From assembly GCA_043777755.1 (NCBI GenBank), contig JAYWHK010000081.1, forward strand, positions 1-12,045: 12,045 nt of DNA, written 5' to 3'. This DNA comes from CANHEE01 sp043777755 (GTDB taxonomy: Bacteria; Bacteroidota; Bacteroidia; Chitinophagales; Saprospiraceae). The position numbers were made by a program, and so were the translations under genes. Every line of letters starts with the position of its first letter. The stretch's first letter is position 1. A model generated the notes under the pieces. It saw nothing but the letters and a program-made list of their open reading frames with translations. It did no database searches and was not told where the DNA came from. This document shows, piece after piece, positions 1-7,200 of the stretch.

Positions 1-18
1 TTATAAAAATAAAAAATT
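1..18. repeat. Left copy of exact 18-bp repeat shared by both window ends
   Basis: The bases ttataaaaataaaaaatt here are identical to 12028-12045. The run is A/T only, but an exact match starting at base 1 and finishing at the final base is hard to put down to composition. It could be an assembly overlap of a circular or graph-closed contig, or the edge of a dispersed AT-rich repeat. The full extent of the match cannot be seen, because both copies are cut by the window edges. Confidence 0.7.
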
Positions 19-266
19 GATATTTTATTATAAATTAAAATATTATTTTTTAAATTTTTTAAAAATGTTCTGTTTTTAGAAAACTGGAACATCGAGTGTT
101 GAGTATCTGTATTATTTTGATAAGGAAAAGTGTAAGCTCGCAGACGATAAAAACTAATATGAGAAAGGTAGTTTTCTGCGGTTGATTTATTAGAAATGAT
201 TAAACCTCTTTGCTCCAAAAGGTTTATTTGTGATTCAATAGATAGTGCTGGTTTATTGTATTGCAT
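1..266 (-). CDS. Abi_2 family (AbiD/AbiF-like) abortive infection protein, N-terminal part, cut by window edge and possibly broken
   Basis: The frame opens at ATG 266-264 and stays open to the left edge (88 codons). Residues 1 to about 56 fit the Abi_2 N-terminus: MQYNKPALSIESQINLLEQR, then GLII, then YLSHISFYRLRAYTFPYQNN. Known members are phage-defence or toxin proteins related to HEPN RNases; the catalytic part lies in the missing C-terminal half. After about residue 57 the protein turns into a Lys/Asn/Ile/Phe-rich string without the expected F-D-R-x-L-R block. The change falls at the 18-bp repeat at 80-97, so the gene may be interrupted or decayed. An in-frame upstream ATG at 311 would add 15 residues unlike the family and lies inside the leader hairpin, so I prefer 266. 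Family assignment is from recognition, not a search. Confidence 0.75.
   Translation of the reverse strand, partial: MQYNKPALSIESQINLLEQRGLIISNKSTAENYLSHISFYRLRAYTFPYQNNTDTQHSMFQFSKNRTFLKNLKNNILIYNKISIFYFY
80..97 (+). repeat. 18-bp inverted repeat, left arm
   Basis: The sequence aaaactggaacatcgagt is the exact reverse complement of 11953-11970. It contains G and C, so it is not explained by AT richness. Read outward from the window interior, both copies begin actcgatgttccag and then enter very AT-rich sequence. On the minus strand this copy also forms part of an imperfect dyad (gttccagtttt, ct, aaaaacagaac). It coincides with the point where the Abi_2 frame stops looking like its family. It may be the edge of a dispersed element; no transposase is seen. 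Confidence 0.75.
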
Positions 267-270
267 AAAA

Positions 271-330
271 TAGTAAGAAAAGAAAACCCGCCCGGGTGCG
301 CTTACTTTCATAGAGGCGTGGCAGGTCTTG
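271..330 (-). ncRNA. Structured leader RNA before the Abi_2 gene, candidate abiF-type RNA
   Basis: Between the promoter and the Abi_2 start, the minus strand can form a long-range stem: AAGACCTGCC (329-320) pairs with GGCGGGTTTT (292-283), 10 pairs including G-U. It encloses a 27-base loop that has a possible inner CGC/GCG stem (318-316 with 301-299). The closing arm runs directly into a T-rich tract (down to about 271), so the element resembles a terminator and would release an RNA of about 55-60 nt with some readthrough into the gene. I recall a conserved abiF RNA motif described upstream of AbiF-family genes, thought to act as an RNA antitoxin. The position and shape fit that, but I could not check conservation or covariation. 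Confidence 0.5.
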
Positions 331-336
331 TTAGTG

Positions 337-367
337 CAAAGGTACGAATTATATTTGAATTTAGCAA
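337..367 (-). promoter_or_regulatory. Bacteroidota-type promoter for leader RNA and Abi_2 gene
   Basis: On the minus strand TTG (367-365) is followed after 20 bases by TACCTTTG (344-337). This matches the Bacteroidota sigma-ABfr consensus (TTG near -33, TAnnTTTG near -7) with no mismatch in the fixed positions. The expected start is near 330, at the foot of the leader stem and about 64 bases before the Abi_2 start codon. Confidence 0.65.
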
Positions 368-391
368 TTTTTTTTATTGAAAATTACAAGT

Positions 392-437
392 GTAATAAAA
401 AAAAGCCACGATTTCAATCTTGAAACCGTGGCTTTTT
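392..437 (-). terminator. Rho-independent terminator of the Asp-box protein gene
   Basis: The arms at 420-437 and 400-417 pair over 18 positions with one G-U, around a two-base nominal loop. On the minus strand the stem is followed by a run of eight T. It lies 9 bases after the stop codon at 446-448. The plus-strand reading has only five T after the stem, so it is mainly a minus-strand terminator, and it insulates the Abi_2 promoter just beyond it. Confidence 0.9.
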
Positions 438-445
438 CATTCTCA

Positions 446-3400
446 TTACTCTAATTTTTTCCAATCTTTAAACAAGGTGTATTTGGCGATTTCGACTTTT
501 TTCTGGTATGCTGACCAGTCTTTTTCAAAAAAAGCATTAATCCGAGTCAGGATTTTTTCTACTTCTTTTTTTGCCTGTTGAAAAGGAAGTAGCGCATTGC
601 CTTGTGGCATACCTTCTTGCGAACCCATATACCAAGACGCTGTTCCCAATTTTGAATTAATACTTTTATCGTTACGATTAATGCCTTTTGTTTCTTTTTC
701 ACCAACAAATTCGTTTTGAAATTTGCCAATGCTGTCACGCAAATTGGTCGCTAATTTCCCAATGTCTTTTTTGACACTATCAGGTGCATTAGTCAATTGA
801 CCTTCTGCCAAACCAATGATTTTCTCGGCTTCTTTCAAACGATTGAAAGCCGAATTTGCGCTTTTTACCGTTTTTTCAAAGTCTTTTATCAAATCATCTT
901 TGCGTTTCATATCGTCCGTAGAAATATTCATACGAGGATCGGCATAAACATTCACAAAAGTACTGTCTTTGAAACTGCCATAAGTAGCATATACTTTATA
1001 TTTCCCTGATACAACACTTGCGCCGCCCGGTGTGTCAGCATCAGCTTTTGGTTCTTCACGACTTGGAAAACTCACGCCATCACGATTCAAACGCCAAGTA
1101 ATTTTTGATAAAAAAGTATCTATTTCGCTTGAAAAAGTACGAATCGTATCACCTTTTTCACTCAAAATTCTGATTTTCACTTTTTTATCTTTTTCTTTCT
1201 CCTCTTTCTTGCTCTCTCCGACTTTCCCACTTTCTACTTTCTCCCGATTCTGCATGCTTTCTTTTTCTCCGACTTTCTTGTTTTCTGCTTTCTCACTGTC
1301 CACTTTCTTACTCTCCTTTTTCTCCAACAATTCTTTTACCCAAACTGAAATTACAGCGTTGGTAGGTTTTGTTTCTCCTTTAAAATAAGCATTGGCATCA
1401 AAACGTGCGCCTTCGTAACTGCGAAACTCTGCCAAATAAGCATCTGGTGCATCAAAAATCTTGAAAGGTTTTTGCAAATCAGCCGCTTTGTTTTTTGCCA
1501 ATTCACGCAAAGGTCTAATGTCGTCCAAAATCCAAATCGCACGACCAAAAGTACCAATCACCAAGTCTGCGTCACGTTCAGCAATTTTCATGTCCATGAC
1601 ATTCACCGAAGGGAAATCGCTTTTCCACTTTGTCCACGTTTCGCTGCCATCAATACTTACAAAAAGACCGCCATCTGTTCCACAAAACATCAAATTTGGT
1701 TCAGTTAGGTCTTGTACAAAACTCATGACGTGACCTTTTACTTTTGTTTCATCTACGATTTTACGCCAAGTTTTACCATAATCAGTCGTATGAAAAACGT
1801 AAGGTTTCCAATCGTCTTGACGGTAATTGTTCACGACCACGAAGGCTTCTCCAGCATTGCGTTTATTGACTTCGATTTGAGGAATCCAAGCATTTTTAGG
1901 CAAGCCTTTGATGTTTGCGATGGTATTTGTCCACGTTTTTCCGCCATCACGAGTCACTTGTACATTGCCATCGTCTGTTCCAACCCAAATCACATTTTCA
2001 TCTAAAGGACTTGGTGCAACACACAGAATAGTACAGTGATTTTCGGCAGCGGTAATGTCGGGCGTTAGACCACCAGAAACAAACCATTTTATACGAGCTG
2101 TATCGTTTGTTGTCAAATCTGGTGAAATGATTTCCCAGCTTTTTCCCAAATCGTTTGATTTATGTAAAAATTGCGAACCGTAATAAATGCTTTTATCGCT
2201 AAAAGGATTTTGAGCCAAGCCAGCGTTCCAGTTAAAGCGCAACTCTTTTCCTTCGGCATGAACAGGTTTTAAATATTGCGTACTTCCTGTTTTAGTATCA
2301 ACATAACCCAAAGAGCCACCTTGCGACATGGCAAAAACATAACGATTGTCGTCACGACGAGGAATCACATCAAAGCCATCACCAAAATAAACTTCTTGCC
2401 AGTCAAAATTGCGGATTCCGCCATCACGCCAAACGCTCGAAGGTCCAACCCAAGAACCATTGTCTTGCAAACCGCCATACACATTGTAAGGAATTTGATT
2501 GTCAATGCTCACATGGTAAAATTGCCCAACAGGTATATTTTCTATAAATTGCCAGTTTTTACCACCATCACGTGTGATGTTCAAACCACCATCATTGCCA
2601 TTAATGATGTAATCGGGATTGTCGGGAGAAATCCAAAAAGCATGATGGTCAGGGTGAATAACCCAACCTGCAAAGCCATTCCAGTTTTTACCGCCATCTT
2701 CTGAACGGCTGATGGTCGTAAAAATAGAATACACACGATTTTCATTTTTAGGATCAACATATATTTCTGAATAATAAAAAGGTCTATCTCCAAAGCCTTT
2801 GTCTGTCATTTTTGACCATTTGTAACCACCATCAGTAGAACGATAAAAAGCATTTTCTTTTGCCTCCACAATCGCATACATCACATTGGGCTTTGACTTA
2901 GCTATAGCAACACCGATACGTCCCAAATCGCCTTTTGGCAAACCATCTTTATCCGTGCGGTGTTCCCAAGTTTCGCCACCGTCCAAAGAAATGTGTAAGC
3001 CAGAACCTTTACCACCTGACTGAAAAACAAAAGGTTTTCGAGAAAATTCCCACATGGTAGCGATTAGTTTGTTGGGATTCGTTGGATCAACGATTAAGTC
3101 CGAACAACCTGTTATGTCATTGACATACAATATTTTACGCCAATTTTTTCCGCCATCTGTCGTTTTGAAAATACCACGTTCTTCACTTTTGCCCCAAGCA
3201 TTACCCAAGGCAGCAGCAAAGATAACATCAGGATTGTCTTTGTTGATAACGATGCGGTGAATGGTTTTTGTGCCTTGTAAGCCCATACATTTCCACGTTT
3301 TTCCGCCATCAATGCTTTTAAAAATTCCTTCGCCAGAGTTGTGCGAATTTCGAGGATTTCCTTCGCCCGTTCCTACCCAAATCTCAGCAGGATTGCGTTG

Positions 3401-3679
3401 ATTAATCGCTAACGAGCCAATAGATTGCGTTGGCATTTTATCAAAAAGGGGTTCCCAATTGATACCGCCACTTTGTGAACGCCAAACGCCACCCGAAGCA
3501 GTACCAATATAGATGTCGTTTTGATTTGTCGAAACAACGTCAATTGCTGTCACACGGCCAGACATTCCGCCAGGGCCGATGCAGCGAGCTTTCATCGACT
3601 TGAATTGTTCAACGGGAAGTTTTTGAGCAAAAAGTGTTATTGCAACAAAAGAGAATAAAAATAGAAATGTTTTTTTCAT
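446..3679 (-). CDS. Secreted VPS10/sortilin-like Asp-box (BNR) repeat propeller protein, often annotated 'glycosyl hydrolase'
   Basis: This 1077-residue protein starts with a signal peptide (MKKTFLFLFS, hydrophobic to about 18, cleavage likely after LFA/Q). Residues 30-720 form a beta-propeller with eleven Asp boxes of the S/T-x-D-x-G-x-x-W type at 68, 122, 173, 231, 281, 326, 369, 508, 576, 631 and 675; the first is degenerate (SQSGGINW). The block after the signal, CIGPGGMSGRV, with GTASGGVWRS and GTGEGNPRNS, is typical of the large Bacteroidota VPS10-like family of 1000-1100 residues. A Lys/Glu-rich linker (783-834) leads to an Ig/FlgD-like segment (about 835-915) and a helical C-terminus (920-1070). 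I see no T9SS sorting domain, so it is probably periplasmic or envelope-associated. Asp boxes are structural, so a glycosidase activity is not shown. The start ATG is preceded by A/T only, normal for this phylum. No clear -33/-7 promoter is visible; TATTTTCG on the minus strand (3708-3701) is the nearest match. Confidence 0.9.
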   Translation of the reverse strand: MKKTFLFLFSFVAITLFAQKLPVEQFKSMKARCIGPGGMSGRVTAIDVVSTNQNDIYIGTASGGVWRSQSGGINWEPLFDKMPTQSIGSLAINQRNPAEIWVGTGEGNPRNSHNSGEGIFKSIDGGKTWKCMGLQGTKTIHRIVINKDNPDVIFAAALGNAWGKSEERGIFKTTDGGKNWRKILYVNDITGCSDLIVDPTNPNKLIATMWEFSRKPFVFQSGGKGSGLHISLDGGETWEHRTDKDGLPKGDLGRIGVAIAKSKPNVMYAIVEAKENAFYRSTDGGYKWSKMTDKGFGDRPFYYSEIYVDPKNENRVYSIFTTISRSEDGGKNWNGFAGWVIHPDHHAFWISPDNPDYIINGNDGGLNITRDGGKNWQFIENIPVGQFYHVSIDNQIPYNVYGGLQDNGSWVGPSSVWRDGGIRNFDWQEVYFGDGFDVIPRRDDNRYVFAMSQGGSLGYVDTKTGSTQYLKPVHAEGKELRFNWNAGLAQNPFSDKSIYYGSQFLHKSNDLGKSWEIISPDLTTNDTARIKWFVSGGLTPDITAAENHCTILCVAPSPLDENVIWVGTDDGNVQVTRDGGKTWTNTIANIKGLPKNAWIPQIEVNKRNAGEAFVVVNNYRQDDWKPYVFHTTDYGKTWRKIVDETKVKGHVMSFVQDLTEPNLMFCGTDGGLFVSIDGSETWTKWKSDFPSVNVMDMKIAERDADLVIGTFGRAIWILDDIRPLRELAKNKAADLQKPFKIFDAPDAYLAEFRSYEGARFDANAYFKGETKPTNAVISVWVKELLEKKESKKVDSEKAENKKVGEKESMQNREKVESGKVGESKKEEKEKDKKVKIRILSEKGDTIRTFSSEIDTFLSKITWRLNRDGVSFPSREEPKADADTPGGASVVSGKYKVYATYGSFKDSTFVNVYADPRMNISTDDMKRKDDLIKDFEKTVKSANSAFNRLKEAEKIIGLAEGQLTNAPDSVKKDIGKLATNLRDSIGKFQNEFVGEKETKGINRNDKSINSKLGTASWYMGSQEGMPQGNALLPFQQAKKEVEKILTRINAFFEKDWSAYQKKVEIAKYTLFKDWKKLE
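1170..1331 (-). repeat. Decayed minisatellite coding a Lys/Glu-rich linker
   Basis: The plus strand is almost purely C/T here, built from variants of ctttc/ctccgacttt. The block ctccgacttt recurs at 1216 and 1267, a 51-base (17-codon) offset. On the coding strand this gives residues 783-834, with KVGEKES and KVGESKK as the repeated words, between the propeller and the Ig-like segment. It is in frame and probably a flexible, length-variable insertion. Confidence 0.65.
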
Positions 3680-3831
3680 AAAAATATTTAAATTGAATTT
3701 GCGAAAATATTACAATTGTTTGTAATTTTTTTAAATTGGATAAAAATATTTTAAAAACTGGTAGAATATTGAAAAAAAGCTAATTTCAACTTACTTTTGA
3801 GATAAAATCATGGTCATTTAATTGCTAAAAC

Positions 3832-3862
3832 AAAAAAAGCACACACCTCTTTTGGTGTATGC
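3832..3862 (-). terminator. Rho-independent terminator of the giant surface protein gene
   Basis: On the minus strand GCATACACC (3862-3854), a six-base loop and GGTGTGTGC (3847-3839) form a 9-bp stem with one G-U pair, followed by seven T (3838-3832). It lies about 130 bases after the stop codon at 3995-3997. Confidence 0.85.
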
Positions 3863-3934
3863 TTCATGTGTGTGAGTGCATATAAAATCTAAAAAGCGAT
3901 CTAAACTTTTTGACTGCTTATTTTAGGTAGAGGA

Positions 3935-3961
3935 GGTAGTGAACTTTTAAGATTCACTACC
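3935..3961 (-). other. Hairpin in the 3' untranslated region of the giant gene
   Basis: ggtagtgaa (3935-3943) and ttcactacc (3953-3961) pair perfectly over 9 bp around a 9-base loop. No T-tract follows on the minus strand, so it is not a terminator by itself. It may stabilise the 3' end or be a minor repeat. Confidence 0.5.
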
Positions 3962-3994
3962 CTTAACTACCAAAACTTGCGCATAAATGAAATT

Positions 3995-4231
3995 CTATTC
4001 TACGACTACTAATTTTTTAGTCAAAATACCAGTAGCTGTGTAAATCTGTATTGTGTAAAGTCCTTTTGCACCACGAGCCAAGTTCAACTCAACCTTTTCT
4101 GTTGGTTGCTCTATCGTTTGTACAATTTGTCCAATTTCGTTCACTACGTTGATACGAGATGCTTTTACATCACCTAATAAAATTGTAGCATCACCATAAG
4201 TTGGATTAGGGAATACATTGACATCGTTGTT
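3995..4231 (-). other. T9SS type A C-terminal sorting domain coding region
   Basis: Residues about 2518-2595 read NDVNVFPNPTYGDATI, then GQIVQTIEQPTEKVELNLA, GLYTIQIYT and LTKKLVVVE. This has the FPNP box, the G-x-Y-x-(V/I) strand and the basic-plus-hydrophobic tail of the family. It directs the protein through the outer membrane, where the domain is cleaved and the cargo is anchored or released. This is the clearest marker of a Bacteroidota origin. Confidence 0.93.
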
Positions 4232-7200
4232 TGTAAATACTACTTCCTGCGTAGCTTCTTTAATTTCAGTTCTACCCGTAGCATTTAATAGACTATTAGG
4301 CGTATTATTTGTATTTTGTTGCAATGATTGCGCTGGAGTAAAGATAGTAATTGTCCAAATCTTGGTCGTAATATTACCACACTTGTCTTTTGCCAACCAC
4401 TGACACTTTATCATACCTTTTCCGTCACAGTCCCCTGCGAAGAAAATTTCAGAGAAGTGCGTATTTACAAAAGCATCACAATTATCAGTTGCTTTAACTA
4501 CTCCTGGTGCTGGAGGTAACGGCATTGCTTGACCACAAGTAATCGTCACATCTGCTGGAACACCTGTAATTACTGGAGCTTTTGTATCTCTCACCGTAAT
4601 AGTTTGTGTTTTAGTAGATTTATTGCCTGCCGCATCAGTCACTGTCCAAATACGTTTGATAGTATAGTTATTTACACAAGAACCTGTTACGATTGTTTGG
4701 TCGTAATCTACCTCAGGACTTGAATCACAAGCATCAGATACGTTTGGCATTTCCACTGCTGGAATTGCATCGCACTCTACTGTTTTATCAGCTGGGAAGC
4801 TTGTAAATGTAGGAGCATCAGTATCTTTCACACAAATAGTCCAAGTTTTTTCAGTAATATTACCGCACTTATCAACTGCTTTGAAAGTATGTTTTAATAA
4901 ATATTGACCAGCAATACCAGTTAATTCAGTAGTAGTATTTTTCATAATGGTAACAGATGCGTCATAATTATCCGTTGCTGTTATGTTAGGAGTTACTGGA
5001 ATCGCAGTACAAGCAACTGTAACATTCGCAGGGAAATTATTAAGCACTGGTGCAATATTATCAATAATACCAGCATCAACTGTATTATTATTCGCTGTGA
5101 AATTAATCAAATCAGTTTCACCCGTAGCACTTACATCGCTATCTTTCATATCACTACCGCCTGCATCTTTTGGAGAGAAAATCAATCCAGTATAGTTAGT
5201 AGGTAATTTGAAACAAACTTTGTATGAACCAGCTGGCACTGTAAATGAATAAGCGCCACTTGCATTGGTTGTTGTTGTAGCAACAATAGTACCTGCTGCA
5301 TTTCTCAACTCAACTTTCACGTTAGCAACACCACCTTCATTAGCATCTTGAATACCGTTTTTATTACAATCTAAAAATACAAAGTCACCAATAGTTACAT
5401 TTGTTGCAATAGGAGTCAAATAGAAACCCGCATCTATTGTAGTATTGTTTGTACCCGCTACAATTGTAATGCTTGGAGTAACTCCCGTTGTTGAATTTGC
5501 ATCACTATCTGTTGCATCATTACCACCTTGGTCAGCTGGCGAAGCTGTATAACCTGCTGGCTTTGAGAACGTAAGTGTATAAGTACCTGGTTGTAAGTTA
5601 GGGAAATTGTACTTACCATTAGCATCAGTTGTAGTTACCAAAGTAATTGGATTCCCGTTCACTGTACCATTCAAAATAACAGTCACATTAGGAATACCCG
5701 TTTCGCCTGCATCTTGCACACCATCTTTATCTAAGTCATTGAAAACGATGTCACCAATAGAACCCAACACTGGTGCTGGTTTGTTGAAACCTGCATCTAC
5801 AGTATTGTTCGTTGTTCCGCTTGTTACTGTTACTGGAACATTTCCACTTGAATCTGTATCACTATCAACATTGTCATCTGTTCCAACATTTTGAAGTGAT
5901 GGATTAAAGCCTGTTGGTTTGCCAAAGTTCAAAGTGTAAATCCCTGGTTTTACATTTGTGAATTGGTAATTGCCATTTGCATCAGTTATCGTTGTCAAAC
6001 TTACTGGTGAACCGTCACCTGCTGTGCCTGTCAAAGTTACTGTTACTCCTGCCAATCCTAATTCTCCTAAATTTTGTACACCATTGTTATTTTGATCATC
6101 AAAAACAAAATTTCCGATTGTTGATAACTGGTAGAAACCAGCATCAATGGTTGGGTTGTTTTGTCCTGCTACTAAAACAATGTTTGATACCATTCCGTTG
6201 ATAGCATCGCTGTCTATTGCATCATTACCACCTTTATCTGATGGTGACGATACATACCCTGCCAGAGTTCCAAACGTTACTTTGTATGTACCTGCTTCCA
6301 AACCTGTAAATGTATATTTACCTGTTGCATCAGTTACTGCTGTTTTAGTTACCGTTTGACCACTTGCTGTTGTGCCTGTCAATGTTACTGTCACACCTGC
6401 TAATGGAGTGTCACCTGCATCTTGTACACCATTGCCGTTTTTATCACAGAATACATAATCGCCCAATGAAGCGTTGTTCACTACTGGCTTATTGAAACCT
6501 GCATCAATTGTATTGTTTGTAGTACCACTTGTTACTGTTACTGGAACATTTCCACTTGAATCTGTATCACTATCAACATTGTCATCTGTTCCAACATTTT
6601 GAGGTGATGGATTAAAGCCCGTTGGTTTGCCAAAATTCAAAGTATAAGTACCTGGTTTTACATTTGTGAATTGGTAGTTGCCATTTGAATCTGTAACCGT
6701 TGTCAAACTTACTGGTGAACCGTCACCTGCTGTGCCTGTCAATGTTACTGTCACACCTGCAATACCTAATTCTCCTGCATCTTGTACGCCATCATTGTCT
6801 TTATCATCAAAAACAAAATTTCCGATTGTTGATAACTGATAGAAACCAGCATCAATGGTTGAGTTATTTTGGCCTTGACCCAAAGTAAATGAAGGTGAAG
6901 TTCCTGTTATAGGATTTGCATCACTGTCATTTGAATCATTACCACCTTGCTCAGGATTTGAAGATTGATAACTATTTGGCTTAGTAAATGTTACTGTATA
7001 AGTGCCTGCTGGAAGATTATCAAAATTGTATTTACCGTTGGCATCTGTAGTTGTTGTGCGAGTTACAGGCTGACCATTTATGTCAGTACCATTCAAAGTA
7101 ACTGTTACACCTGCAATACCTGGCTCTGTACCGTCTTGAACACCATTAGCATTTTTATCACAGAAAACAAAATCACCTACACTTGATGAGTTACAATTTT

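Larger units (their letters stand above)
3680..3994. other. Intergenic gap between the two large genes
   Basis: This 315-base stretch has no convincing gene on either strand. It contains a hairpin just after the giant gene (3935-3961), its terminator (3832-3862) and, in front of the Asp-box gene, an AT-only dyad attacaa-ttgt-ttgtaat (3709-3726). The dyad overlaps the likely promoter region and could be an operator, but its composition makes this weak. The terminator implies separate transcription of the two large genes. Confidence 0.7.

Noticed and set aside
309..311. ATG at 311 as the start of the Abi_2 protein
   Set aside because: The added 15 residues do not fit the family, and the codon lies in the loop of the leader RNA; the ATG at 266 gives the usual N-terminus.
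1032..1388. Plus-strand open frame of 118 codons rich in Ser/Phe/Leu
   Set aside because: It is the complement of the Lys/Glu-rich minisatellite in the Asp-box protein. The antisense frame is open only because of the pyrimidine-rich repeat, and no family features are visible.
2276..2704. Plus-strand open frame of 142 codons
   Set aside because: It lies wholly inside the well-supported propeller gene on the other strand and has no domain, signal peptide or promoter.
446..3679. Sialidase or other glycosidase activity for the Asp-box protein
   Set aside because: Asp boxes are structural and occur in many non-enzymes. I see no catalytic Arg triad or other active-site pattern, so only the fold is claimed.
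3709..3732. Hairpin attacaa-ttgt-ttgtaat followed by T residues, as a plus-strand terminator
   Set aside because: The stem is 7 bp with only one G-C pair, no plus-strand gene precedes it, and the region is the upstream zone of a minus-strand gene.
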